The notes beneath the pieces are model-generated. The model was not told the DNA's origin, did not search any database, and was given only the letters and a program-made list of their open reading frames with translations. The translations under genes and the position numbers were made by a program. 64,000 nucleotides of DNA from Chrysaora quinquecirrha. Its lineage: Eukaryota > Cnidaria > Scyphozoa > Semaeostomeae > Pelagiidae. Positions 13,901 through 28,900 of the stretch are shown here, in pieces (the stretch's first letter is position 1; each line of letters starts with the position of its first letter). The stretch is from NCBI GenBank assembly GCA_014526335.1, contig JACTAT010000006.1, positions 896,501 to 960,500 on the forward strand, given 5' to 3'.

Positions 13901-16900
13901 CCATCAAAATCGATTGCTTTTAATGCCGTTTGGTCTTGTATGTGATGTAGAAAAATTGGTGATGTTAATCCCGCACCAGTCTTACACTTTATTAGACCAG
14001 GCATTCGAGGTCTGCCATGGTGGTTGTGGCCTTTGAAAGTGCCGAAGACAATGGCTTTGAGCAGCCGCTAGCCGACCTTGCACAAAATGTGGCCAAAGGG
14101 AAAAGAGAAAATTCACGGCCACATCGAAGAGTTTTTTTGATGAAAACGAAATTGGATAAGTAGCACGGGGAAAAATGCTTGGAAGATTTAAACTCTTTTA
14201 AGAACGAAATCAGAAATTTAAATAAACAACTAAATTTAAAGTCATCATAAAAATTTTCTTTGTGACGATTCTAGGCCAATCTAAAAGGCACAAGTTTTTT
14301 GCATAGCAAGGAGCAAGTGAGGAGCCAATGCCCCCTGATGTAAACATTAGTTACACTTCAAATTTTTGAAGATAAGAAAAAGGCATAAAATGTTTTATCT
14401 TTCTTACCTGTGGCTCAATAAATCTTCCTCCAAGCTGGTTCTTAACGAAATTCTAACAAAAAGAAAAGTGAAAACTCTTAAAATGCGGAAAAATAATGAT
14501 ACTGTTGGCTTATTTCAGGTCTGTAAAAAGTGTAATCATAAAATAGGTTAGTTAAAGTTAAGACCCTTGTAAAAGATCAAATATTGTTTGTGAAAAGTTT
14601 GAACTGACTGTTTGGTCACGTCCCAAAACATTGTTCGTCAAGCATCTTTCGCTTTAAAAAAGTAGAAAGTGTTTTGAAGCTTACAAAGCATTTCAAAGCA
14701 AACTCTGTTTCACAAGCAATGTTTTGCAACGTGGCAAAACGGTTAAACTTTGCTCGTAAAGCAAATGTTTGATGGTTAGGTCACGTCCCAAAACATTGCT
14801 CGACTAGCATCTTTTGCTTGAAACGCGTAGAAAATGTCACTGAAACTATACTCTGCTTCATAAACAATGCTTTGTGACGTGACCAAACGGTTAAACATTG
14901 CTCGTAAAGAAAACTTAAATGTTTCAACAACAATGTTTGATGGTTTGGTCACATCAAAAAACATTGTTCGTGTAGCATCTTTTGCTTGAAACGCTTAGAA
15001 ACTGCTACTTAAACTTTACTCTGCTCCATAAACAATGCTTTGTGACGTGACCAAACGGTTAAACATTGCTTGTAAAGAAAACCTTAAATGTTTCAACAAA
15101 TGTTTCAACAATGTTGACGGTTTGGTCACGTCACAAAATAGTGTTCGTGTAGCAATTTTTGCTTGAAACGCGTAGAAACTGCTACTTAAACTTTACTCTG
15201 CTCCATAAACAATGTTTTGTGACTTAAACAAACGGTCAAACATTGCTTGTAAAGAAAACCTTAAATGTTTCAACAAATGTTTCAACAATGTTGACGGTTT
15301 GGTCACGTCACAAAATATTGTTCGTGCAGCAATTTTTGCTTGAAACGCGTAGAAACTGCTACTTAGACTTTACTCTGCTCCATAAACAATGTTTTGTGAC
15401 TTGAACAAACGGTCAAACATTGCTTGTAAAGCAAATTTCAAATGTTTGAGAAATAATGTTTTATCGTTAATTAAAGCCTAAGTGATTTTTTATCCTGCTT
15501 ACCTGCATTGCATTTGCAACTTTGTCAACTCGTAAACATCTGAGAACCAAAATCTTCTGAAATGAATCAAGTGATTCATCCCAAGTTCCAGGCAGTGGTT
15601 CACTATCAAAAACAGAAAGGTCACATTATGCAGATATAGAAACAAAACATACAGTTGTTTGCGAAATATCTTGAGAAGGAGAGATATACAGAGAATCGAA
15701 AAAGGTATATTCATTTACAACGTACATTTTCCCTACCTATCTTTGGCAGGCCTAGAATATTTGGGCAGATTTTGAAAGCTTCGAAACCTTCTTGCAACAT
15801 TTGCAGCTGAAAGGTTCCTATCTACACGTACTCATTTGAACTCAATTTTCAACACGTGGCGTGGTGGCATACCGAGATAGATTGGACTCGAACTTTTACT
15901 GCATGACCAGAGAGCCAATGACGCTTCCACTGAGCTATAGAGCGTTTTTTTCATTCCATTTCATTTAAATGAAAGTAGCTCTTTAGTAAAATGTTGATTA
16001 ACAAGGGGCTCTCCATCTAAATATTTGTAAGAATACAAATATCCAAAAAGCTGAATGATATCGCCGAGTGAAGCTTCAATTTATGCAGCTCTTTGGCTTG
16101 TTGTGTTCGGCTAAGATGAGCGATGTTTGCGAATTTGGAAATTAACAATATTTCTAAATCACAAAGATTACACGTAAGTCAGTTAAATTTGAAGTGGATA
16201 CCTTTGTGGACTACCACTATCAAATATCCTCTTGAATTCACCCAAATGGTTTGAGAAGTCATCAGCAAAGCTCGCAAATGTAGGCTAAAAAAAGAAGTTG
16301 AAGATATAACTTAAAAAAAGAGGCCATAATAGGCTTGGTATTTTCCTTATTGTTGCTTCAAAAGGAGACGCTTAATAGCGAGGGAAGGCTTAGAAGACAG
16401 ATAAAGCTTAAGGTTTAAGATACCATTTATTCAAAAAAAATAAAAAATTTATTGACAGGATTGGTTTATAACTATACTGACATCTCTATAACCTTTATCC
16501 AGAAGAATAATCAGCTATCCTTATAGTTATTTATTTGCAGACGAATGTTATTGAAGTCTTGCTTCATCGATAAATTCTTTCTTGAAATGCCACTTACCAA
16601 ATTAGTCATCATAAGGATTTCCTTCCATGATCTCTCTGATAACCAATCCTTTGCAGGATTCTCTGTTTCTTTTGGAATAATTGTCCCTCCAGCTAACAAA
16701 AATCTCCATTCATCCTATCAAAGAAAGGGAAATATTTCATTAATATCATACTGTACAATCAGTGGAGTAACACATTTAAGGCTCTTTTGTAGTTTAAGAA
16801 TGGGGCTCCCGATACATTTTTTCGATTGTGTGTTTTTTGGCCATACTATGCTAAAATGCTTCCTAAGCCCATCCCATGAACAGTTATCAACCAATAAACA

Positions 16901-19900
16901 CGTAAACGTGCATTTTCTAAAGTATTTTCAAAAGGGTCAATCCTGAAGAAGGCTCAACATAGCCGAAGCACAAAAAAAGCCAAAGGGAATGAGAGAAGCC
17001 TTAAGCTGCATGATTTGGCGAGTTACTCGATGACTTCATTAGTCTATCAAGGCAATTCAGGTTAAACTCCCATCTACTGTGGTATTCCACTTGTGGAAAA
17101 ATCTTTCCTAGTGTTTGCCATTCACGAAAAATATAGCTATACGAAATGTGAAACACAACGTGAAGCGAGAGGAAATGTATATGTAATGGCACTGAAGAAG
17201 GAAAAACATAGCCGAAGCATAAAAGCCAAACGGGAGAAGAGAAACTGACTGGATGACTTAGAGGGTTACAACATGATTTCATTGGGCTCTATAGCTCAGT
17301 GTAATTGTCGTTGATTCTCTGATCATGCAGTCCAGCATCGAATCCCATCTACTGTGATATGCCACTGGAGGAAAAATCTTTCCTATTGTTCGCCATTCAC
17401 GAAATATATGCAACAATATGTTTGGTGCTTAAGGGTGCTGAAGAAGGCTCGACATAGCCGCAAAACAGCTGTATGCCTTAGTTCATTTTTGGCTCCCTGA
17501 TCATGCAATCTTTGGTTCAAATCCCATCAATTGTGGTATGCCGCTCTATAGTCATATCTTGATAATAGAAAAGCATTACTTACAAGATTGATTTTGTCCT
17601 CATTCATCAAGATTCTCACAGTTACCAAGAATGCAAACAGCAATTTGTGTTTCTCGAACAAACTTCTGCAAACGTTTGAATAAAGACTGAAGGTGAAGTA
17701 ATCATTGATGTTCTGAATTCGTTGTACAACATTGTCTGTGGAGATAAATCATCCATTTTTAATTTAGAAAAGTTAAAGATAGTTTAAAGTGTATTATAAC
17801 GTGTAACTTGTATGTTAGCAAAGCTGGAAACTACTCAAGGAAACTTTTGACACATGCGCAACACACAACATATGTGAATTTTGACTGCAGATGAATTGAA
17901 CCGGCTTCTTATGTCTTTATTGTTTGCAGTAGTGACAAAAATATTCAAAATTGATTAGTTCCTTTGCGATTTTATCTTTAGAAGTAAAAAATCTTTAAAT
18001 TTTTCGGCCCCCTTAAACCATAAATACTCGAATAAGCCTTCCCCTCGAAATAGCCCCACCATAGGGGGAGAAATTGTTAATAAGCCCCCTCGAACACTTT
18101 ATCTTGTTATGACAGAAAGACGCATCCACGTCTAAGCCCCCACCTTGAAGCCCCCAGGGGGCTAATTCGATGATCCACGGTAAAGACTTCTTATAAAGTG
18201 CTTCTTTATAAAAAGGCCGCGTAGAAGTGGGAAACGTCAAATTTATCCACGTTACTTGTTATGCATCTGAGCTAAGTTTCATTAGCTTTTATTCTACAGG
18301 AAGGCAAGTTCTGGAGGAGGGTATAGAACATCTCCGTCACCCCCTGACTATTTATAGATGAGAAAAGCCCGTCTGGATAAGGGCTGTAGGGTTAATGTTC
18401 TTTGACCTAGTCATAAACTAAAAACTTGTTTAGCGTGATTTCTCTTTATGGGGAAAAAGTATTATGGACAATTTTTGGCCTACTGTGTGACTCGAGAGCA
18501 AGATTTGGTTTCAAAATTTCGTCTTATACACCGGGATCTATGGTTTTTGAAAATTTGATATTAATAATAATGATTCACAAACCTGCTGCATCAGCATTGG
18601 CTATGCTCTTTAGGAATATATTCACAAACCACTCAAGAGAGTATTGATACATAGGGTCGATATTAGCCTGTCAAAAAGAGAACCATTAATGCGCTAAACA
18701 GTCGTAACATGAGTAAAAATATAGGTCGCGACTTTTCGATGTTAACTGGACGAGAACCTTGGCTTGTATGACTTAGAGAGTTACTTAAGCCCTATAGCGC
18801 ATGTGGAAAATGCTGTTGGCTCTCTAGACATGCAATCCTGATTAGAATCCCATCTATTTTGGCATGCCACTTGTGAAAATCTATCCTAGTGTTTGCCAAT
18901 CATGACAAATATATATTGGAATATGTATGGTGCTGGAAAAGGCGCAACATAGCCGAAACACGAAAACGTCAAACGGGAGGAGAGTCTTGGGCTGTATGAC
19001 TTGGAGAGTTACTCGGCGATTTCATTGAGCTCTATACAGTAGCGAAAAGAAAGCGTCGTTGGTTCTCTGGTCATGCACACCGGGTTCAAATGCCAGTTGT
19101 GGAAAAATCTGCGGGGTAACTGACTCCTTGGAATCTCGTACAGCATTAGCTGAAACCTCTATTGCTATCGTAGGAATCTTGTAAGAATCCTTTTGTTTCA
19201 TACGGAATCTCGTGTGAAAAACATACCTTAATGTTCATCATTCACGACTAATCGATATAAACACTAAAATACTGTTACTGGTGAAAATACGAATCTACAG
19301 AGATGTGTTATCTTGTAAGAATCTACCAACACTCATCATGAAATAAATGTACTTACCAAATCATATGTACAAAAGAAGAGAATCTGTGTTCTCACTGCCA
19401 CTGGAATATACTGACTTCTAGTAACATCAATATCCTTTTCGGTCTGTTCTGCGATTACCACTTTAGACTGAGAATAAAATCAAAATGCTTAGTAAGCAGC
19501 ATTTGGCACCAATTTCTGCAGTCCCTCTTTAAAAAAATGAAATACTCTTCCCCCACCCCCAGATGGCTTCCAGACGTCCAAACCTTCTGCTTCTCAAACT
19601 GTAAGGTTTCGAAGACCTTGAGGGGGTTCTCAAAAATACAAGAACAAACCTAGGTAGCTTTTATTGTTTTCTTAATTAATATTAAGAAATCTCACCTTAA
19701 TTTCTTGAGATTTGATTTTTGATTGTTCCAATGTATGAATTAAATCAATATCATCAACAGGGCTTCCTTCTGATGATGACAGTCGATGTAATATTTTATC
19801 TTCGATTGCTTTCAATTCTTGTTTCATTTTGGCATTGCTAACAATCAGCTGGTTTTTGGCTTCTTCAAGATCTGGTCGTTCCTCAGCAACTACTAATGCT

Positions 19901-22900
19901 AATAGCTGATCTTCAAGTCCACTAGAATGAAATAAATAAAAATTGATTAATGATAGACAATCATTAATCAATGATAATCTATCATCGATCATAGATAATC
20001 AATTATAAATAATCAATCAACGATCAACAATCAACAGTAATCGACAATCGATCATTTATCATTAATCATTAATCAACAATCATCCATCATCCATTATCCA
20101 TCATCAATCAACAATCAATAATCATCGACCAAAATCATCGATCATCAATCGGCAGTCATTAATCAACAAACATCAATCAAAATCATCGATCAAAATAGAC
20201 CATAAATCATCAATCATCGATCAAAATCGTTGATCATTGATAGCCAATAATCAATCAATCAACCCTCAATCATGAATCATCAGTCATTTACTTATCATCC
20301 ACATATAAACAACAGTAATCATTCATCAAAATTAAATCATTAATAAACTACGATAACCTCTAAAGTAACCATCAAAAAATTATCACCAAGCATAAAACAC
20401 CAATTAGCAATATCAACCACCATCACGATATGCAACATTAATCATTCTCACAAGCACAAATTAAAAAAGTATTACTGGAAATTACCTTGGCGAAAGAGTA
20501 AAATTGACAATGGTGACTTTGGTGGAGACTTCAGGTGTATAATGTGGATTTGGTAATTTCGTGGTGATGAAAAACTTGAAATCGTCATGATAAGGAATGA
20601 TTGTATCTCCAAGTTTGATAACAGTACTGCCTTGTTGCTTGAAAACCTTGAAAATAGAGACAATACCCGTTTCAACGATAACTCTTGTGTCAATGTTCAA
20701 CGTATATATAACTTCAGTATTCGAACTTCAGGTGAGAAAGTCTAAAAGCCTACCAGGAGCTCTTAGATTTCCAGGATAGACATACTAAAGCTGCTCCGTT
20801 TAGTACACAAATAATTGAAGACCTCATAAAAAGTCGAAAAGGCTTTTTTAAACCTTTCTATGAGGTTTTGCAGACCTCATAAAAAAGCTCACTTTGAGAA
20901 TCCACAGCCCTACTCTTAGGTGCCAAATAAACTCCCCCGTTTATTAAGCTTGAGCTTCCCCCACCCCCGAGCCTTATTAGGAACCCCTCATTTATTAATT
21001 TAGGAAGAGAAAATTTCACTTGTGAAAGGAGTAAACTATGTTTTATTAAATTTCCCCCATCCCCGGACCTTAATAGGACCCCCTGTTTATTAAAATTTCG
21101 AAAAATTTCACCCTCCGTTTACTTGGACTCCCCGTTTATTTGGCACCTAAGAGTATTGTAAGACTTTACCAACCAAAAATAAAAAGATAGTGCAGTTAAT
21201 TGCAATACCCACGCCCACGGTGCTAATGTGTCCCTCAAAGACTGAGTGCGCTTCAAAAACTGCTTAATCTTTCTACACGCCTTTAATGCATGAAGGATAA
21301 AACAACTTCCACAATAAGAAAAAAAAATGAAGTTACCTGTTTAAGAAGAATAGGCTCAAGTGCTGGATCAAGCTCTTCACCGACATTTTCAAGTAAGCAA
21401 GGTTTTCCAAATCGAACAGCATTTTCAAGACTCCTTAAAAAGTCTCGATCAGTCAGCTTTATGATGTCTAAACCAGCATCTTTTTCCTAGAAAAGAACAA
21501 ATCATTATTTAAGCTCCAAATTTGTAAGCAGTTCTTCTCGAATTTTAAAATCGAATGTAGCTAACTTTGGTGGTCAGCATCTTGAGGGCATCCTATATCA
21601 GAGAGCATCCTTCATCTCTTATACCAGAGAGGCAGCAACAAAGTAATAAACAAAGTAGCAAAGACAAGTCCATCAATCACTGTCACTTCTTCGGGTAGTT
21701 GAAGGTCGTGCACCAGTCTTTTCAAGTAAAATTTGCTCTCGGCCTTCTTCTGAGGCTCTGATAGTGGGAGCAAGGGAGGAAGGTCTAAAACGGACTAGTA
21801 GCATGTTTTCGTGAGGTCTCGGAAGGAAGCAAGCAAGCAAGCAATTTATTCGTTAACGCAGGTTGGAAGGGTATGGGAGCTGGACCCTGAAGTGGACCCA
21901 GTAGCCTCTGCCCCAGATTGATATTCTAGAACAAACACTCTGGGTAATCATTTACCGATCTCTGAAGGATGGACAGCTGATTTGAATGTAGGCTTGTGGA
22001 AATAAGTCCTGACGAGAATCAAATCCACGAACTTGTGATCGTGAGCACAGCACCTACACCACTCGGCCAAACCACCCAAAGTTATGGCTAAACTAAGAGA
22101 CTTGTTGCGCGCGACTTGTATTCGAAGTGTCTCCCAGGGTGGCTAAACATGCGAGTGACAAGCGAGCAACATGTCAGCCGAGTCATTTGCATGTCGCGAA
22201 GACAAGAAATGTTTCTGTTGTCTCCAAGAAATATTTGCGCGCCCCTTGCCATAAATTTTGTCGCACGCTACAAAGTTTCCAAGGTGGCTAAACTGGGAGA
22301 CACCGATGTCTCCTAGTTTAGCCAGGCCTTAAGGTTTAAATTACTTGCTTCGAATGATTACTTCTTTATGTTTACAAAGGCTCATTTGTTAAGGACTCCT
22401 ATTACAAACCTGTGTTCGTATCCATTTATTTGCCTGTCCTTGCGGATCAATGAATAAGGGCCATCGTTTCGAATACTGTACAACAATGCCATTATCAACT
22501 GATAGAGTATCACGTGGCAGGCCTGCTATTTGCCAATTTCTGATCTTGACAGGATCGCCAAGTGTTCCAACGAGACTGCAATTTTCTGAATGAGGAATTT
22601 TTTCTTTGGTAAGCTCCTCTTTCCATTCGTCGACGAGAGATGATCGGTATTCACCCTAAAATCAACGAAAATTCAATGCTAGTAATTACAGTATAAAGCC
22701 AGGGTTATGTCGAAAGAAGAAATGATAAAAACCATGAGACTAACACGAACAAAGTCTCTTTTTCAAATGAATGGCATATGTTTCTTGCAGGGGAACAATG
22801 CAGCGTAAAAAAACCTACCGTAAAAACACCCAAATACGCAATAACTCCAGAAGAAATAACAATATCGCCAATGATATTGATAAGAAGCTCATCGAATTCT

Positions 22901-25900
22901 TTAACTGCTTCTACCCATCGACCTTGCTCATCGCTCAGACCACCAATCAACTAAGAAAGATTAAGAGAATCATTGAAGAATGCCTACTGCAGTAAACTCG
23001 GGTTGCAGCTACTAATATATCTCTTGGCTCTGGAAGGACCAGCCTTTACAGCAAAACAAAAAGATTTGTCTGAAGAGAAAATCCCTGAAGGGAAAGTCAA
23101 ACTCTCTTGGTAGATTGAATAGCCAAAGAGAGAGAGAGAGAGAGAGCTTCTCCAATAGTCTCTTCATGGGAAAGGAAAACCGTATACTGTCATAGCTTAT
23201 TTATTCGCATAAACGAACGGTGCTTTTACTTCGGGCGCTTGCTTCGAGACAAGAAAACAAGCATTTTAGTTTGATATAGACAGGGTCCTAAACCCTTGCT
23301 TTTCCTATAGACCTTTTCAAAGAGGTCTGGGTTGGCGCGACATTTTTCCGGAAAATGGTAGACATGTTGAGTATAAGGGAATCCTCTCCACATACAAAGA
23401 CCGGAATCGCAGTCGTTTTTTCAGGAGAGATATTGTAGCAAATTTTGCTTCAAGTTCACGTTTAATGGGAGTTGAAGTGAAAGAAAGGATTGAGGTCCCA
23501 GTTGAAGGTGAAGGTGAGATGGTGTTTTAGCGCCAGTCGCTAGGATCTCAGTAGTAGGTTAACTAATCGAGACCTCGACCCTGGCCGTGACGCTACCGTG
23601 GCTGGGCTCGAACCCTGACCACACTGAGCATTTGACACCACGAGTCAGCTGGATTACACCACGACGCCACAGTTTATCTTCTCTTGGAGGTATTTTATAA
23701 AGTACTTTTCTTTTTTATGAGTTACCTTCAGATTGTTTCCTGAGTTTTTACAGATGTTTTTAACCTTTACAGTCACAGATTCCTTTCCTCTCTTTTTCTT
23801 CCATTATTCATGAATTAGAAGTAAAATCTGCTGCAATATCTCTCCTAAAGCAACTGCAATCAAGGTAGTTGCACGCGGAGAGGGTTCCCTTACTCAAGAT
23901 ATCGTCTATTTTCAAGATAATTGTCGTGCCGACCCAGACCTCTTTGAAAGGGTCTTTTATTCAAAAACAACCTTCGCTGAAACTTATTTTTAACTACTAA
24001 CCTACTACCAATTTTTTGATGAAAGATTAAGTTAAAAATAATTTTATTTAAAAGGACTGTAAGGTCAAGAAAAAATCCAACCATATGTTAACAAAAAAAA
24101 TATAAAAAATATTCAAATCAACCTTTTCTGCTCTGCCAAGCCTTGCAGTGCATTGCTCAGTCTTGAATTCCAAATCTTGTTTCTTAGCAACACATTCTTC
24201 GTATTTTGCCTGAAGTGACGCTATACCTTCCTCGACTTCGGCCAGTCTCGCTTTCGCTGCTTCTAGGAGCCTCTGGGTTTCTTGTAGTTCGCTCTGGGCC
24301 TTTTTCAATGCCTCCTGTAGAATCAGAGGAAAACAATAGTAAAAGGAATAGAAAAGTTACGGGCATTAGAAAAATATAACATCATATCATTTGCCTGGCA
24401 TCGCTATTTAACTTAAGTAAAAACTCACACTTGGAACCTTCATAATATTTATGAGTCCAACTTCAATCTTATAAGAAATTCAAAAACTCATAGACTAGTT
24501 TTTTAGCAATCAATAGAAACTCTTTACTCATAAAATCACAAGTAGTTACATTACCATTTGAAACAAACTAACCCTTTTAGGAGCAACATTCTTCGCCACA
24601 AAGTGATATTTATGCATGGCACGAACCCACTGGCAAATGGAAGTACAGGCTCTGGAAACCTATAAAGAAAAGAAGGCTGTTATTTGTTTAATTATCTTTA
24701 ATTGAAGAAAAAGCAAGGGAATGACAAGACAAGGCCGTTACATTAAAGGCTTGCCATTAGTTAATCTCTCACACGGCTTTTCCTTTCCATTTTTTATGCC
24801 GTTGCTTTCGGACGCAAATATACCTTTCCAAAGAGGTCTGGGTCGTCGTGACATTTTTCTGGAAGACGGTTGACATTCTAAGCCAGTGAATCCACTCTGC
24901 GTGAGACAACCTAAATTGCTGTCGCTTCAGAAGGGGTAGTGCAGCAAAATCTGCTTCAAATTCACGTGCAATTAGAAAGTCAAATAGAAAGAAAGGATTC
25001 AAGTCTCAGCTTAGCTGCTCAAAAAGGCATTAAATCCTCTTTTTGTGAATTACATGCATCTTGTTTCCTAAATTTCTGCAGATATTTTGAATATTTTTTG
25101 TCATACATTCCTTTTCTCTCTTTTCTTCCATTATTCGTGAATTTTAGGGCAAAGTTTGCTGCAGTAACTCACTTTAAAGCGATCGCAATCCCGGTCACTG
25201 AACGCGGAAAGGAATCAATTATTTAAAATTTCCACCATCTTCTAGAAAAATGTTGCGTCGTCCCATACCTCTTTGAAAAGGTCTGATAACCGCTCGACAA
25301 CTGGAGCTGCGTTATTGTTAAATACATAAATTTATGACTCCAAAATTAGGTTTTAAGGGAAATTTTGAAGAAGTAATGAAATTAGAATGAAGAAAAGTAA
25401 CCTTTTGAATGGCAGCAGGTTGGAAATCTTCGCTGTCAATGTATGGTTGAATTTTCTGAATTACAGAATCTCCGATGTTATCCTAGAAATAAAACACAAC
25501 TTAAATTAAATAAAACGCAACTTCAGTCCTTGGGAGCTCTTAAAATTTACCTGGTACGTATCAACCATGGATTTCTTTACGACAACTTGAGCAATGTGGT
25601 GTTGGAGAGTCTATTTAAGTTTATAGGTGGAAAACGTTTCTAATATTTTTCAAAGAGGGTAATACTTTATAATTGCGAGAAACAGCGGAAACACTGTAAC
25701 GGACATATAAAAGCTTGTTTCAGCTGACAATCCTCAAAGAATAAACGTCAGAAACAGTCCACAGATCTTTCCGCCGTTAATCGCAATTTTGAAACTTTGT
25801 ACCACTCAAAGTATAAATACTCTATATACGTTTCTTAGAGCCCAAGAGTACATTAAATCCCCTCAACCAGGTATAACTGCAGCAAGGTTGGGAAAATGAG

Positions 25901-28900
25901 AGCAGAACCCTGAAAAATAAGGCAAAATAACTGGAAGATTGAAACAAACACCCCCAAACAGTCTTCATGAGGGCAACAAGAGCAATCGCTCCCTTGCCCC
26001 TTCTTCTGACATAATGCCCGCAACTAGAGCCAAATAGAAGACAACCATTGTCGTTTCTATGCTTTTTCTAGCATGCATGAATCTAAACAGCCTGAAACAG
26101 GGGCTTTATTGCATTTATAAGCGTTTATGGAGATATAGCGTTCTTCACTGTAGAACCCTTTCCAGTACGGCTCTGCCAAGCTGATATTGTTGCCCTATTG
26201 TTGTCATTAAGGAATTTTACGAAGATAGAACATTATTTAGAGACTTTTCAGTTCAGCTCTGCCATCCCTGTAATTTGAAGCATGATATTTGAAGCAGAAA
26301 AATTACCTTGTCGTAAGTAAATAAGCCATCTAAGAACTTCCCAGGATCTTGCAGCAGACCTCTGCCTACTTCCCAGTAATCATCGACTCTTGTACCAGGC
26401 TACGAGCAAACATATTAATATCATAAAACATTCAGCAAGTAAAGGAATTCATTTAGATTTCATATCATCACACATCATCATACTTTTATCACTGCAAATA
26501 ATCAAGAATTAGAAAGCCGGTTCCATTCATTTGCAGTCGAAAATCACATAAATTGTACGTTAAGCAGGCATCTAATGTTTCTTTGAGTAATCTCGAGCTT
26601 TGCTCACCATGCAAATGTCTCTCTTTTTATGTTAAGACAACTGTATGTGCAGTTAAAATTCAGGAACTATTAAGGAACTTTTGGAACTACAATTGCCTCA
26701 AAAAAGGCCCAGAAATAAGGAACTTTAAGAACTAGGCCTTGAGGTAGGTTCCTTATAAAAAAAACGTGTATCAATATCATAAAACATTCAGCAAGTAAAG
26801 GTATTGATTTAGATTTCATATCATCACACAGATGAACGGCTACTAAAAGCTACTTGGTTTGACCAGCTACTGTATTCCAAGGCTCACATCACTCACTGCA
26901 GTATTAGCAACTAAGCCATTTAGCATCCTTACTATTCATTTTTGCAACGTTTCTCCTTGGTTTCTAAAGCTGGAAAGTTAATGGTCATCGCTTTCTGGCA
27001 TGCCTTCTACACAGGCCTGGCTAAAAACAAGATTTTCTTCACCAAACTCAAGCAGTTTTCGGCTTTTAGCAATTAGGTCTGTGAATGATCGTTTAACTTG
27101 CTCCTATGACGACAGAGCACTGACCACCGATCTAACTGAGTATGTTAGATACAGACCAAGAAGCTATGAGGGACAACCCCAGATTACTTAATGTCCAGAA
27201 CTCTTGGAGTTTGTTGTTGCCTACGATCAAACATTTAATGGTCTTATACAGACCCATTCACCGGCCGCCCAGTGCATCAGAAAAAACATTTTTATTCAGT
27301 GCAGTGATATATACGTTTACTGCAAATTAATCTTAACCGGTAAGAAACTGAAAAAACCTTATAAATTTATGTAGTTTTACCTTTTCTCCAGCGACTTTCT
27401 TCGGCTTGAGCCCTTTCATAATGCATACAGCCTCGATCACCATTTTTACACCAGGAGGAGGCCGTTGCATTGTTCGTACCTTTAAAATAAATAAAAAATT
27501 AACAATGAATAGAGAAACACACAGCTAAATATTTGAACCAAATTTTGATATCAAATCTTTTGCTACAGAAAAATCGAAATAATGAGCTTTGAGCTTTGTA
27601 GAAATTCTTACCTCGACTACATCATTTCTGTTTAATGATTTCAGACTAGCCAAAGCAGCTTCCTATGGTGCAGAAGTAAAAAAGATAAGAACGCTCAATC
27701 AATATATGCGAGTCCAGGTATAAGAAACTCTACTAGAGGATAGTTTACTAGAAACTTATCGAAGAAGTTTACGATCTTTAATGTCAGTGTCTTGAATCGC
27801 TGTCAGTGTGTCCAGTATCTTTAGTGTCTTAAATCCCTTTTTTTTCCATTTTTTCTAAAGGATGTACTTGAAAGTTTTTTCATGCGACACTCTTCAAATT
27901 ATAAAATTCAGAGTCAGAAACAGACCAAAACAATTGACTAAGGCGGAATTTATACCCAGATGAGGGTCGAAATGCACCAATAAGAATTTGGAGCTGAATT
28001 AGCACTAGATATAATGAGATACCCTTGAGCAACCACTTCAGAGTATGATTGACTTAGTTTAAAGCAGAAAGGGCATTTTAGTATGAATGAATCGACTTAC
28101 AAGAGCAGGCAAAGCTTCATTTAAATCTCTTTGTGCATCATCAGCTATTTCTTGTGTTTCTTCCGCTTTCTTTGTCGCTTCTTGTTCTTCTTTTGATACG
28201 ATCTCTTTCGTTTCATTCGCAATTACCTAGCATGTAATAAAATAAAGGTAAATAAATGTGAAGGAATTGTACTGTCCGCACAACAGCAATCTTGCAAGTT
28301 TTGGAAAAAAAAGTTCAGTGCATTTTGTGAATCATCTTTCCCCTGGCAACTGAAGTAGGCTTAACTTAAGTTAAGTTAATGTTATCTTAGTTATCTTAAC
28401 TCCGTACACTTAAATTGTTTTACTAAACTTAACTTAACCATTACTTTATTTTCTTAACTTAACTTTTATTAACTCATCTCTAACGTGACTAAGCTTTACT
28501 TAATTTAATTTTACTTTATTAGAATTAGCTTAGCTCCAATTAACTTAACTTTACTTAACTCATCTTTACTTTACTTAACTATACTAAGCTTTACTCTCTC
28601 TTAACTTTGCCTAACTGACCTGAACTAAACTGAACTGAACTAGGCTTGTCTAATTTATAATCTAACTGAGCAGAGCTGAACGTTAACTCAACATAACTTA
28701 GCTAAAATTTAAAGCAAGGTAACGTACCTTCAAGCTTAACTTAAACTTAAAATTAACTTCAACCTTACTAAACCTAGCTTATTCTAGCATAGCATAGCTC
28801 AACTTCACCGTTAACGTTACTAAACTCAACTTAATTTCTCTTATTTGCAAACTTGAAATCCTATGTAGAAGTGCAGAAGTTGTAAAAGAAAGCTTACCGA

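Noticed and set aside
17285..17345. tRNA-like A and B boxes suggesting tRNA genes (also near 8760, 22070, 53665, 54920)
   Set aside because: The cloverleaf is incomplete and each is followed by a shared family body, so these are SINE heads, not functional tRNA genes.
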